Part shown: positions 17,070-25,623 of the stretch, in pieces
How the letters are laid out: every line of letters begins with the position of its first letter
How positions within the stretch are numbered: the stretch's first letter is position 1
Source of the DNA: CBDDFV01 sp965227335
GTDB taxonomy: Bacteria; Planctomycetota; Phycisphaerae; Phycisphaerales; SM1A02
Assembly: GCA_965227335.1 (NCBI GenBank)
Contig: CBDDFV010000001.1
Span: 1,488,001-1,552,000, forward strand
Length of the DNA stretch: 64,000 bases
Direction of reading: 5' to 3'
The notes under the pieces: generated by a model
The model's database searches: none
Told to the model about the DNA's origin: nothing
Seen by the model: only the letters and a program-made list of their open reading frames with translations
Program-made: the position numbers and the translations under genes

Positions 17070-17117
17070 TTCGGGAGCAGCCTACGATCAGATCGTACTG
17101 CACCCAGTTTGGGTGCA
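17062..17117. promoter_or_regulatory. Three stacked inverted repeats (likely operators)
   Basis: Three different perfect palindromes follow each other: GCTCCC-5-GGGAGC (17062-17078), TACGATC-1-GATCGTA (17083-17097) and TGCACCC-5-GGGTGCA (17099-17117). The first covers the start codon of the XRE gene and the third abuts the AAGGAGG ribosome site of the cupin gene. The arrangement suggests two-way control of the divergent pair by one or more dimeric HTH proteins. Confidence 0.65.
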
Positions 17118-17128
17118 AGGAGGATGCC

Positions 17129-17914
17129 ATGATGAGAACCTCTGGGTCTCGATCCGTTGCCAATTCGGTGGCGCCGACTGCTGGATTGGTCGCTCTTGAT
17201 GCCGACATGGCAACACACCGTGCCGCATTGGCGACGGGTGTTCCCGATCTGGTGTTGAATGTCACCGAGGCGGCGTCACCTGCCGCCATTCTGGAGTCAC
17301 TGTGCCATCTCGGGGACACCGCCTGCACCCAGCTTGGAGACATCGTCTCCACGCCGACATCACTGCTCAGTCGGATTCGTGGGTCCGGTCCGGGGACATC
17401 GTTCGGAGCGATTGTCGCCAAGATGGAGGCCGGGTTGCCGGTGCGGCTGCAGAGTCCTTTCGAGGGGAGCGATTTCGTTGCCGGCGCGGTGTGGCGGCCG
17501 CACCAGTTTGGCGACAGTCAGAGAAGCGACGGTCTGATGAAACTCCGCTTCGCGCCGAGCGCCGTGGATCTGCCGCTCCATGCCCATGAGCATTCGGCCC
17601 GATTCATCATGGTGCTGGAGGGGCGCGGCTTCCACCATATCAGCGCGAGTCCGATTGATCGCTTCGATGGGTCAGATGTGCGGACCGTCCCGATCCGGGA
17701 GCGAGATGTGCTTCTCTTCAGCCCGGGCGTCATCCACACGTTCAGCACTGACCGCGAAGCGCTGACGCTCCTGTCGTACCACAGTCCCTTTGTGCCGCTG
17801 GAGAATCCGGGTCAATACACGCTGCCGGCGACGATCGTGCTGCCTCGAGATCTTCGTCACTCTCAGGCCTATCCCGCATGTGATCCGGCATGGAACGTGC
17901 TGGCCCAGCGATGA
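17129..17914 (+). CDS. Cupin-domain protein
   Basis: 261 residues from the ATG at 17129 (an ATG at 17132 is equally possible); AAGGAGG precedes it. The first ~130 residues are helical and unrecognised. Residues ~145-235 form a cupin barrel: LPLHAHEHSARFIMVLEGRG carries the metal-binding His residues of motif 1, and RERDVLLFSPGVIHTF gives motif 2. Possible roles are ligand sensing or a small-molecule enzyme. Its divergent XRE partner and the stacked operators suggest a regulated response gene within the element. A hairpin terminator lies ~165 bases downstream. Confidence 0.72.
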   Translation: MMRTSGSRSVANSVAPTAGLVALDADMATHRAALATGVPDLVLNVTEAASPAAILESLCHLGDTACTQLGDIVSTPTSLLSRIRGSGPGTSFGAIVAKMEAGLPVRLQSPFEGSDFVAGAVWRPHQFGDSQRSDGLMKLRFAPSAVDLPLHAHEHSARFIMVLEGRGFHHISASPIDRFDGSDVRTVPIRERDVLLFSPGVIHTFSTDREALTLLSYHSPFVPLENPGQYTLPATIVLPRDLRHSQAYPACDPAWNVLAQR

Positions 17915-18234
17915 TGGATCTCGATTGGCCTGAGAGCTGCCTCCTGGCGATTTTCTTCTGGCAGGTTGGGATCGATTGGGTACTTTCTCAGGTGCCCGGC
18001 CTTGGCGCAGAAGAGGCCGGGGCCGGACTGCAATGGAGTGCAGTTGGGTAGAGGCCCAGTGTTCAGAGCCTGCGCAAGGTGCCCCATTTCAGCACGCTGC
18101 TGGAATGGGGCTTTCTGTGGGCAAGCTCGCTCTCGCTGCAGCCTCATCAAGCAATGCTGCTATCGGCACCGCGTATATCTGAGATCTGGGCTAATATGTG
18201 GGCCCTTGCCCAATGCAGAATGGAGATCAGACAC
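17915..18234. other. Intergenic stretch holding hairpins, no gene
   Basis: About 320 bases between the cupin and histone-like genes. It holds a small inverted repeat CCCGGCC/GGCCGGG (17995-18021) and the longer hairpin listed separately, but no supported coding frame. Confidence 0.5.
18081..18116 (+). terminator. Hairpin terminator after the cupin gene
   Basis: A 14-bp stem (GCCCCATTTCAGCA with TGCTGGAATGGGGC, one G-U pair) with a 3-base loop is followed by TTTCT. It is the best candidate for ending the transcript from 17129. Confidence 0.6.
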
Positions 18235-18732
18235 ATGGCCAAGAAGAAGCGAACGCGACGAAAGACGACGACTCGTAAGAAGACGACCCGGCGGAAGACG
18301 AGCGGGTCGAGAGGATCCGGGGCGCTGGCAAATGCAACGGTGGACCAGATCCAGCGCGAGGTCTCGAAGCGTCATCAGCGACTGGCGAAGAAGCGAGACG
18401 CGTTGCTGGCCGACCTCGAAGAGGTGGAAGCAGAGCTCGACTCGATTGCTGCGATGACGGATCAGCCGAGCCCAAAGCGTGGCCGGAGATCTGGACCATC
18501 AAGGACAGGGCCCCGCCGACGTCCCAAGAATGACAAGCCGCTGCCGGAGGTGCTGCATCAGGTGCTTCAAGGCAAAACGCTGTCGGTTGGCGAAGCCGTG
18601 GAGGCCGTGCAGAAAGCGGGCTACAAGACCTCGTCCAACAACTTCCGGACGATTGTGAACCAGCAGTTGATCGCGGACAAGAACAAGAAGCTGTTCAAGA
18701 AGGTGGCGCGGGGTCAGTACACGGCGAAGTGA
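18235..18732 (+). CDS. Histone H1-like basic protein with a winged-helix C-terminus
   Basis: 165 residues from the ATG at 18235. The first ~30 residues are almost entirely Lys, Arg and Thr (MAKKKRTRRKTTTRKKTTRR), a DNA-coating tail. Residues ~40-80 form a coiled coil. The last ~65 residues (LPEVLHQVLQGKTLSVGEAV ... NNFRTIVNQQLI) resemble the HARE-HTH winged helix found in chromatin and restriction proteins. It probably binds DNA nonspecifically, perhaps silencing or packaging the element. GGAGAT lies 12 nt upstream, a weak RBS. Its 3' end overlaps the tail of the convergent gene by 38 bases. Confidence 0.75.
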   Translation: MAKKKRTRRKTTTRKKTTRRKTSGSRGSGALANATVDQIQREVSKRHQRLAKKRDALLADLEEVEAELDSIAAMTDQPSPKRGRRSGPSRTGPRRRPKNDKPLPEVLHQVLQGKTLSVGEAVEAVQKAGYKTSSNNFRTIVNQQLIADKNKKLFKKVARGQYTAK

Positions 18733-19174
18733 CCGGCCGGAGGTCAGTCATTGGATGGGTGGCCAGTACGCCCGCTTCACAAAGTAGTTCGAAGAACCGG
18801 CTCAGCACGTTGATGTGCTGGGCCTTTTCTCTGAACATCTCCGCGCTCACGCCGCTGCTTTGGAAGGCGTCAAGGAGTGGCTGGTTGATCTCTTTGAGCG
18901 GCGAACCGAACTGTTGGTAGCCCCACGAGAAGAGTCGAATAAGGCCGAAGTGACTCAGGTAATCCTCGACCATCTGCGAGTCGGTCTCGCTGATCGCCTC
19001 GACGTGCCACTCCTTTTCGAGCCAATCGCAGAGTCCAAAGAGGGCGTCGCATTCGAGGGAACTCGGGCCAGATGGCGCCGTCACTTTGAATACCGCGACG
19101 GCCGCTGGGCCGTTGGCCCAGATCATGGATGGTATGGAGCGGTGCTCCTGAACGATGCGCCTTGCCGTGCTCAT
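18695..19174 (-). CDS. Unknown protein, paralogue of the gene at 20460
   Basis: 159 residues from the ATG at 19174, with GAGGG 8 nt upstream. Not a recognised family. Its middle (VEDYLSHFGLIRLFSW...LLDAFQSSG...EKAQHINVLSRFFELL) matches the same landmarks in the protein at 20460-20951 (VEDYFNGFGLSRFLHW...LLDAFENSN...EKRQHIDCLRRFFGRL). The two are therefore diverged duplicates on the same strand, flanking one plus-strand gene. All-helical and soluble by appearance. A TTGACA-like -35 element lies upstream. Confidence 0.65.
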   Translation of the reverse strand: MSTARRIVQEHRSIPSMIWANGPAAVAVFKVTAPSGPSSLECDALFGLCDWLEKEWHVEAISETDSQMVEDYLSHFGLIRLFSWGYQQFGSPLKEINQPLLDAFQSSGVSAEMFREKAQHINVLSRFFELLCEAGVLATHPMTDLRPVTSPCTDPAPPS

Positions 19175-19325
19175 GGTCGGTTCCCTCTGCGTTGTTACTT
19201 CAACGAGCGAAATGGCACAGCAGGACGACAATGTCAAGAGGCTTGACGTGGCGCCTCGGACTGTGCTACCGATTGGAGCGTGGAACGGCGATCGTGCCGG
19301 CATCCGCGGAAAGCAGTGGGGGAAG

Positions 19326-20417
19326 ATGGGAGCAGCAACAGCAGAGGCGGCGCAGGCCGCTGAGGGAGAGCCAGAGACAGAGGTCTGGAGTCGGATCACA
19401 GCCGCGTGGCTCATGTCAACCCGAGATCGCGCGGCCCCGACATCGGTGACGGTCGGTGGGGACGTACTGGGCCAACTCATTCATGCACGCCAGCTCCATG
19501 ACTTGGCCCAGGCGGGTAGTGGCCTGGTTCGCAAGGCCATGGACTATCCTGCCGTGAGTTGGTCTGCTCTTGCAGAACTGCGCGACTGGATGAGGACGCA
19601 AGCCATCAAAGACGAGCGGGGGATCATCATCCGGTCCATCGACGGACAAGCCTTGGCCGGCTTCTTCCCGCGATCCCTGGGTGCGAATCCCACCGAGGTG
19701 ACGGCGCGGCCAAGTACCGTCCCTCCCGTACCACGCCCATTGTGCGAACACCCCCTGGTGGTCGAGGCGCCCATTGCCTGGAGCAGGCTGGGGGCACGGA
19801 CATTCCCCCTCATTGGGCGCCGATCTCAGTGTACGGTCGTCACGCTGGGCGGTGATCCGGTGGCTGTCATCGTCCCGATCGAGTTGCTCATCGCATTGGG
19901 GGATGCGGAGATTGAACTTGCGAGAGCGACGCTGGAGGCCAGGATTCGCTCCTGGTCAAGTTGGACGCGACCGGGTGATTGGCTCTCCATGAAGCGACCG
20001 ACACAGGGTCGTTTTCGCCTGACCTATAACGCTGATCTGGTGGGCGGTGTATTCAGTGTCCCGACCTTCCGCGAGTTGCTCGATGAGATTGCTGACGTGC
20101 GCGGCGGTCGTTTCCTGCAGACCTACCCAGCATCACTTGAGGACCATCCGCTTACACCGGAAGAGGAAGCCGAGGCGGCGGCGCGTCTTCTGGCTTTGGG
20201 ATTCGCCGCCGTTGATGACGCGAATCAAGACTCTGATCAGCATCCAGCCATGCGCAAGCACCGCGAACAGCTGTGGGAGGGCCAGCGTCGGAAGAGACTG
20301 CCCGTTCTCTTGGATCTGCTGATGCGATCACCAGCCCTTGCCAGGCACTTCGAGCTGCGGGAAGCGGATCCGGCGGCATACACCCGACTCGTGCGGCGGA
20401 TTAACGGCCTCAACTGA
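19326..20417 (+). CDS. Unknown protein with an internal Phd/YefM-like segment
   Basis: 363 residues from the ATG at 19326; the frame is open back to 19155, and an ATG at 19212 is possible. The later start is preferred because it leaves room for the divergent gene's promoter. In the middle, LGARTFPLIGRRSQCTVVTL followed by GGDPVAVIVPIELLIAL resembles the fold of Phd/YefM antitoxins (a regulator or antitoxin DNA-binding domain). The surrounding sequence is unrecognised, and a charged C-terminus ends in helical, Arg-rich sequence. It lies between two paralogous minus-strand genes, which hints at a functional unit. Function not known. Confidence 0.6.
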   Translation: MGAATAEAAQAAEGEPETEVWSRITAAWLMSTRDRAAPTSVTVGGDVLGQLIHARQLHDLAQAGSGLVRKAMDYPAVSWSALAELRDWMRTQAIKDERGIIIRSIDGQALAGFFPRSLGANPTEVTARPSTVPPVPRPLCEHPLVVEAPIAWSRLGARTFPLIGRRSQCTVVTLGGDPVAVIVPIELLIALGDAEIELARATLEARIRSWSSWTRPGDWLSMKRPTQGRFRLTYNADLVGGVFSVPTFRELLDEIADVRGGRFLQTYPASLEDHPLTPEEEAEAAARLLALGFAAVDDANQDSDQHPAMRKHREQLWEGQRRKRLPVLLDLLMRSPALARHFELREADPAAYTRLVRRINGLN

Positions 20418-20459
20418 CGGAGTGAGGTGGCCCACGAATAGCGGACTCCGCACCGCATG

Positions 20460-20951
20460 TCACGCGCCGCGGCGCGGGAAGCCGTCACCGCTCGTCGGCG
20501 GTTCATCGGTATCGATGATCGCACCGGACATCGGATTGGCCGTCAGGACTTCTGCCGCAACGAGGCGACCGAAGAACCTGCGGAGACAATCGATATGCTG
20601 ACGTTTCTCGGCGATCATCTGCGTACGAGCGTTGCTGTTCTCGAACGCATCGAGGAGGTCGTTGGTAATCGCGTCCACCGCCGCATCGGTTGTTTCATCC
20701 GCCCAGTGCAGAAAACGCGAGAGGCCGAATCCGTTGAAATAGTCCTCGACATGCTCGGCGGTCACGTCGACGACGGTTTGGACGCCAGCCTCCGCATGGG
20801 CCCACGTGCAGAACTGAAACACGGCGTCTACTTGCGGGGAGGTCTTGCCGTTGGGCAGCGGCGGCGCGAAGTGTCGCAGCACGGCTTCAGCATTGGGGCC
20901 AGCAGCCGTGAGCAATGCAGGCGGTCCGCTGATGGTTGCGATAACAGACAT
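20460..20951 (-). CDS. Unknown protein, paralogue of the gene at 18695
   Basis: 163 residues from the ATG at 20951, with GGAGAG just upstream. The conserved core VEDYFNGFGL...LLDAF...EKRQHI...FFGRL is shared with the product of 18695-19174. An upstream promoter-like pair TTGATC-17-CATAAC has a similar spacing to that of the paralogue. Soluble, helical, no recognised motif. It converges on the gene at 19326 with a 42-base gap. Confidence 0.65.
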   Translation of the reverse strand: MSVIATISGPPALLTAAGPNAEAVLRHFAPPLPNGKTSPQVDAVFQFCTWAHAEAGVQTVVDVTAEHVEDYFNGFGLSRFLHWADETTDAAVDAITNDLLDAFENSNARTQMIAEKRQHIDCLRRFFGRLVAAEVLTANPMSGAIIDTDEPPTSGDGFPRRGA

Positions 20952-21161
20952 GATTCTCTCCGAGATGTTGAACGTCAGATGTTGGTTATGGCATATCACG
21001 GGTTCAGGATCAAGTCCTTTTCCGCGTGCCCGTTCGGGTTCTCCTTGACTTTCGTTTCGGCATCGTGCTAGATGGCGGAATGCACGGGGTCACCTACCAA
21101 CGGAGCCATCATGGCCTGAATGCCGCGACGATCGCGACGTTGCGGTGTGGCGCGTGAAGCC

Positions 21162-21725
21162 ATGGTGGATCGAGAACGCGTTGGCGCCGTGGATGTTCTC
21201 CTTGAAGAGTATCGGTCGCTCTATTCACTCCTGGCGCTCCGTCAAAGCTCCTTGGATCGGCGGTCTCCGATTGCAGGAGCAGCGCTGACCGGGTTCCTGG
21301 CCTCCGTTTCTGTACTCCCCGCGATGGCCCAGCAGTTCCTCCTCCTCGCACTGCCGATCGCTCTGATCTGGTTCCTGCGTACGACCATCAACCACGCCCG
21401 GTCTCTGGAAGACGTCCTCCGCCGACTTGAGGTACTCGAGCAGCAGATCAACGACCGGGCCGGTGAGGATCTCCTCACGTTCCAGTCTCGTCATCCCAGT
21501 CGCTCACGTCACGTGGGCGGGCGCATGGGGGTGGAATCCGTCCTTGCCGTCTTCGTGACGTGTCTCATCATGCTTCTGGGCTGCTGCTGGTTCGCCCGCG
21601 TGGTCGCGCCGGATGCGCTTGTGCCCTACAGCGTCTACCTGGTGGTCGTCACCAGCTATCTCGGCCACCGCCTGATCCAGCTTCGCCTCTATCGCTACCG
21701 CCAATCGGTCTCCTTGACCTCCTGA
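21162..21725 (+). CDS. Unknown multi-pass membrane protein
   Basis: 187 residues from the ATG at 21162 (an upstream in-frame ATG at 21120 has no better RBS). Hydrophobic segments lie near residues 35-52, 55-75, 128-150 and 158-175, i.e. two hairpins of membrane helices. A charged central coiled coil (SLEDVLRRLEVLEQQINDR) separates them. No motif identifies the family. It is the first gene after the paralogue cluster and precedes the ArdC-like gene. Confidence 0.6.
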   Translation: MVDRERVGAVDVLLEEYRSLYSLLALRQSSLDRRSPIAGAALTGFLASVSVLPAMAQQFLLLALPIALIWFLRTTINHARSLEDVLRRLEVLEQQINDRAGEDLLTFQSRHPSRSRHVGGRMGVESVLAVFVTCLIMLLGCCWFARVVAPDALVPYSVYLVVVTSYLGHRLIQLRLYRYRQSVSLTS

Positions 21726-21841
21726 CTCCGTCTGCGGGCTCGCGTCTTGTTCTGCGTCTTGAGGTCGGACTCCTCTTCATGACTTCGGCTCCCCCGGCTT
21801 GGGCGAGGGGAACGCTCAGTCACTTCAAGGAGTCCAACACG

Positions 21842-22645
21842 ATGAAAGCAGAACAAGCCAAGCAACTCGCCCAGTCCGCCCTCAGCGATCTCGAAGCCGC
21901 CCTGAGAGCCGGCAAGAGTGAAGAACTCACCGCATACCTGGCGGCGATGGGCCGGTTCCACCGGTACTCGTTCACCAACATGATGCTGATCGTCTCGCAG
22001 CGCCCAGATGCGACGCGGGTCGCCGGGTTCTCCGCCTGGAAGAAGCTGAACCGGTTCGTCAAGAAGGGCGAAAAGGGAATCATGATCATCGCGCCCATGA
22101 TCCGGCCCAAGTCCGAGGATGACGACGACAAGAAGAACGCGATTCGCGGGTTCCGGGCGGCCTACGTCTTTGACATTGCTCAGACCGAGGGGGACGATCT
22201 GCCGGCGCCGCTTGAAGCATCCGGCGATCCCGGCGCGTTCACCGCGCGTCTGACGGACCTCTATTCAGCACTGGGCATCACGCTGGTCGAGGTGGATGAT
22301 CTGGGCGGCGCTCTGGGTCGCTCCAGCGGCGGCCGGGTGGAGATCCAGGCGGGCCTGTGTCCGGCGGAGCACTTCCAGGTGCTGGTTCACGAACTCGCCC
22401 ACGAGCAGCTGCACCAGGTGAAGGGTGTCGAGCGTCCCGTCAAGATGGTGCGTGAACTGGAAGCGGAAGCCGTGGCCGCGGTTGTCTCTTCGGCCATCGG
22501 GCTTGATGCGATCCGCTCGTCGGCGGACTACATCCAGCTCTACTCTGGTGACGTGGAGCTCTTTCAGGCGTCCATGAACCGCATCCAGAAGACCTCGGCG
22601 ATGATCCTCGATGCTATCATCGCCAGAGTTGAGACCCCCGCCTGA
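21842..22645 (+). CDS. ArdC-like antirestriction/ssDNA-binding domain fused to a zincin peptidase
   Basis: 267 residues from the ATG at 21842, preceded by AAGGAG. The N-terminal ~130 residues match the ArdC N-terminal domain seen on plasmids and conjugative elements (YLAAMGRFHRYSFTNMMLIV...ATRVAGFSAWKKLNRFVKKG, in separate pieces). The C-terminal domain is a gluzincin-type metallopeptidase with H183-ELA-H187 and a downstream ELEAEAVAAVV glutamate. Family knowledge links ArdC to protecting incoming single-stranded DNA from restriction. This gene supports a mobilisable origin for the region. A clean terminator follows. Confidence 0.88.
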   Translation: MKAEQAKQLAQSALSDLEAALRAGKSEELTAYLAAMGRFHRYSFTNMMLIVSQRPDATRVAGFSAWKKLNRFVKKGEKGIMIIAPMIRPKSEDDDDKKNAIRGFRAAYVFDIAQTEGDDLPAPLEASGDPGAFTARLTDLYSALGITLVEVDDLGGALGRSSGGRVEIQAGLCPAEHFQVLVHELAHEQLHQVKGVERPVKMVRELEAEAVAAVVSSAIGLDAIRSSADYIQLYSGDVELFQASMNRIQKTSAMILDAIIARVETPA

Positions 22646-22661
22646 GGCAGCGAGGGTCAAG

Positions 22662-22688
22662 GCCGCTCGCTCGACGGGCGGCTTTTCT
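22662..22688 (+). terminator. Rho-independent terminator
   Basis: GCCGCTCG (22662-22669) pairs with CGGGCGGC (22675-22682), with one G-U and a 5-base loop, followed by TTTTCT. It ends the ArdC-like transcript. Confidence 0.8.
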
Positions 22689-22716
22689 GACCTTCGGAAG
22701 TTCTGGAGTGAGTTTG

Positions 22717-23067
22717 ATGATGCGAATGGCGATTCTGTGTTGTGCCCTGTTCGTGGGGGGATGCCATAATCCTCAAACAACGAGTGAACTCATCAAGTCC
22801 GGGGAGTTTGGTGTTTCGTCGCCGGACCAGCAGCGGTTGCTTGAGATCGACAGGGCGATGGACGAAGCACAGCTTGCTCCAGCCACGAGAGTCGCGTATT
22901 TCCTGGAGGCCGATGAGATTATCCGGCGAAGTGACGTGAGCGAGTCGTGCCAAGAACGATGCGCCCGGATCCGCGACAGTTGTGTCGATCGCTGCGGAGA
23001 CGACACCAGTTGCATCAACACCTGCTGGACCCGGTACATCGCGTGCTTGGCCGGTTGCAGCGATTGA
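22717..23067 (+). CDS. Small lipoprotein with quadruple CX3C motif
   Basis: 116 residues from the ATG at 22717, with GGAG 8 nt upstream. The signal MMRMAILCCALFVGGC ends in a lipobox-like VGGC, so the mature protein is probably lipid-anchored. The C-terminus has eight cysteines in the exact pattern CX3C-X6-CX3C-X5-CX3C-X6-CX3C (CQERC...CVDRC...CINTC...CLAGC), predicting two disulphide-stapled helical hairpins. No family known to me. It shares the CX3C hairpin logic with the secreted protein at 7760. Confidence 0.75.
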   Translation: MMRMAILCCALFVGGCHNPQTTSELIKSGEFGVSSPDQQRLLEIDRAMDEAQLAPATRVAYFLEADEIIRRSDVSESCQERCARIRDSCVDRCGDDTSCINTCWTRYIACLAGCSD

Positions 23068-23071
23068 CGAA

Positions 23072-23368
23072 TCAGCGGCCCTGACGCCCCGCCCCACTCG
23101 AGGCTTGCTGAACAGTTTCGTTCTGCTCCACCATCTGCAATTGACGGATCGCATCGAAGGCGAGATCCGCGGCTTTGGCCACCACCAACAGATCAGCGGG
23201 GCCGAAGCTGGAGGTCGTGCGCCAGCCGTCGTTGCCGCGAAACGACTTCTCGAACGTCGCGCGGTACTGGACGCCGTACTTGCCTTCGCTTCGCCAGATG
23301 GCGGCGCGCACCTGTCCGAGGCGGATCTGTTCAACAGGGGGGTTGGGGGTCTCTGAGTCAGTGGTCAT
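23072..23368 (-). CDS. Conserved hypothetical protein of mobile elements
   Basis: 98 residues; AAAGGAG lies upstream of the ATG at 23368. The core IRLGQVRAAIWRSEGKYGVQ ... FGPADLLVVAKAADLAFDAI resembles a small family seen beside plasmid and phage genes in planctomycetes and Verrucomicrobia, possibly a single-strand DNA-binding beta-barrel. That function is a guess. It converges on the CX3C lipoprotein gene with a 4-base gap. Confidence 0.65.
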   Translation of the reverse strand: MTTDSETPNPPVEQIRLGQVRAAIWRSEGKYGVQYRATFEKSFRGNDGWRTTSSFGPADLLVVAKAADLAFDAIRQLQMVEQNETVQQASSGAGRQGR

Positions 23369-23462
23369 CGTGTTCTCCTTTCATGTTGGGGCCACGTGAG
23401 TGGCAATAGGAGAACGGTTACACGAGCCGCGGGGCCCGCGCAATCGATGTTCCCGCTCTGGT

Positions 23463-24629
23463 TCACACACTGTCTTTCACCCGAAAACGCTGGTTCCGGC
23501 GCAGGGCGCTGGGCGTAAGACGATCCCATTCGATGCACCAGTCCCGGGTCAAACCAACCAGATGTGACCGGTACCGCGGGAAGTCAGCGTCACGCATCCG
23601 CAGATGCGTGGCAAGTTGATCACGTGCGTTAACGGCCAAGATCGCCAACGTCCCGTCCCGGCATTGCCGAACCGAGCCGGTCGTTTTCAGCCCTCTCGCA
23701 GAATCGTGCCAGGATTCAAGGAACCGCCGGAAGCAGCTGAATGCCAGTGCGTTCGCCTCGTCGCGATGATTGAATCCACCCGGATAGTCGTGGGGGATGA
23801 TCTTCTCGGCGTAAGCAATGTTCAGCTCTGGTGAGATCGCCTTGGCGGCCTTGAAGCGGTGTGCCTTGGCGCAATTCTTCTCATGAGATGCGTAGGGAGC
23901 GAGAACGGCTGACGGGTGTCGATTCCAGGTGATGAGCCGCGGCGTCTGATCTTCGCCAACATCGGTGAGCATCTCGCCGGCGGATGTGTAGAAGCGACTT
24001 GCCGCGACCGGTTTGGGGTGGAGGCCGACTTGGGTGTAGTCGCCGTCCTCAGCGAGCGGGAGCGGGAAGACGACGAACCCAGCGTCCTCGTGTGACCGAT
24101 TCTGCAGGATCGCGGGGGCGGCGGCCTGTCTATCACCCCACCGCCACGAGACAGCTTCAAGCAGCGGCGCGACGGCGTCGGGGTCATTGTCAACGCGGTA
24201 GAGCACCTCCGTCAGACGCCAGGCCAGATCCGTCATCAGCTGCCGCATCTCCCGGTCCGAGAGATGATCGGTTGGGTCATCCGGCAGCCGGGGAAGCCCA
24301 TGGTCCAGGCGATCCAGCAGGCTGCCTGTCAAGGCGTAGGCCACGACGGACTCGGCCAGCGCGACATGCGGCGGGGAGGCTGTTGGGATTGCTGAGGCCG
24401 GCGCGGCGAGATCGGGATACCGGGCCTCAACTTGATCCCAAACCACGGCGAAAGCTGCAGGACGCACGAAGGTCGGGAAGCTCATGAGGTGTGCAATAGG
24501 GCCAGCATCATCGGCGACCGTCACGTACTCAACGCCTGCTTGCAGACTGTAGAACAAGCGATCTGCAGCCCCAGCGAAGACCTTGGGCGAGACGACCGTC
24601 TCGCGATCACTTTGTGGATGAGTGCGCAT
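23463..24629 (-). CDS. Unknown protein of the mobile region
   Basis: 388 residues from the ATG at 24629, preceded by a G-rich stretch that can serve as an RBS; the frame extends further upstream but without good starts. Soluble, with no transmembrane segment and no recognised motif. The C-terminal half carries several conserved-looking aromatic/His clusters (LITWNRHPSAVLAPYASHEK; EANALAFSCFRRFLESWHDS). It might be an element-specific replication or mobilisation protein; the evidence is its position only. Confidence 0.55.
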   Translation of the reverse strand: MRTHPQSDRETVVSPKVFAGAADRLFYSLQAGVEYVTVADDAGPIAHLMSFPTFVRPAAFAVVWDQVEARYPDLAAPASAIPTASPPHVALAESVVAYALTGSLLDRLDHGLPRLPDDPTDHLSDREMRQLMTDLAWRLTEVLYRVDNDPDAVAPLLEAVSWRWGDRQAAAPAILQNRSHEDAGFVVFPLPLAEDGDYTQVGLHPKPVAASRFYTSAGEMLTDVGEDQTPRLITWNRHPSAVLAPYASHEKNCAKAHRFKAAKAISPELNIAYAEKIIPHDYPGGFNHRDEANALAFSCFRRFLESWHDSARGLKTTGSVRQCRDGTLAILAVNARDQLATHLRMRDADFPRYRSHLVGLTRDWCIEWDRLTPSALRRNQRFRVKDSV

Positions 24630-24882
24630 GCGTTGCCCCCCGAGATGAATTGTGTTGCGCCCGATCAAGCCACAGGTGATCTGGAAAGTCAACAGCAAAG
24701 AGGGGCCGCTTGGATATGACAAACGACCGCAAACACGGTCGTCTGTCGAGCAAGAGATGTCGAATGGCCCAGGGGCAGAGACCCTCCCGGGCAACATTGA
24801 CGGTGCTGCCAAGAGTCTGCACCGACGATGGTCGCGTGGCAAGCGAGAAGTGGGCAATCCCTACAGAATCGCGGCAGATTGA

Positions 24883-25389
24883 TCAGTCCTTGAGATCGAC
24901 CTTGGGACGAGGGTCATCAGGCTCGGTTACCCCGGGATAGGCGATGATCGGAAGGTGGCAGGCGTCGAGGATCACGTTGGCGGCAGCGACAATGGCGCGG
25001 GCGTCCACACGTTTCCCCTCCAGTTGGAACACCCCGCGGGGAAGCACGCGGGCGCGGTGCCCCAGCACTTGCAAGGCGTAGGCCACCGGCCGGGAGACGC
25101 CGTACTTGCCGGTGATCTTCTCCAGGGCGCGAAAGGGATCGGGCTCCGGCGGCTCCACACGCCACGGCGGTTCCCGGTCATCGCTGTCCGGCTTCTGCGC
25201 CCATTGGTAGAAGTCGTTGGGCGTCACTTCGCCGTTGGTGGCGTCGTAGATCTTTCGCATCATCTCCGGCGAGGGCATGCGCTCTCCATTGACGTAGCGG
25301 TGGATGGTGGTTCGGCTGGTCACACCAAGTTGGCGCGCGAACTCCGCAGGCGTCATCTGGTGCATGATGAGATAGTGCTTGAGCTTCAT
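24883..25389 (-). CDS. Cro/CI-like helix-turn-helix protein with extra C-terminal domain
   Basis: 168 residues. An HTH spans residues ~10-55 (MTPAEFARQLGVTSRTTIHR...SPEMMRKIYDATNGEVTPND), typical of XRE/Cro-like phage regulators. A second region (ALEKITGKYGVSRPVAYALQ and FQLEGKRVDARAIVAAANVI) looks like another small DNA- or RNA-binding helical bundle. It is transcribed away from the coupling-protein gene and may regulate it. Confidence 0.75.
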   Translation of the reverse strand: MKLKHYLIMHQMTPAEFARQLGVTSRTTIHRYVNGERMPSPEMMRKIYDATNGEVTPNDFYQWAQKPDSDDREPPWRVEPPEPDPFRALEKITGKYGVSRPVAYALQVLGHRARVLPRGVFQLEGKRVDARAIVAAANVILDACHLPIIAYPGVTEPDDPRPKVDLKD

Positions 25390-25623
25390 GATCGCGATTG
25401 AGACACGGTCTCAACGCACAATCAACCACCGTCCCCGGAATGGGTATCACGGTATGGCAGTACCGTGAAGACGTTCACGATCGTATGCATGTTAAGATGG
25501 TGGTGTTGGGAAAAGCAGGTGCAACCAATCAGGCGCATCGGCGTATCCAAGATGAGCGGATCAGTCAGGATCACACCGTGACGATCCTGACGAGGGGCGC
25601 GTGACAATCTAAGGACGAACACC

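Noticed and set aside
23072..23368. Assigning the small gene a definite ssDNA-binding role
   Set aside because: The resemblance is at the level of a hypothetical family; no binding motif could be confirmed by eye.
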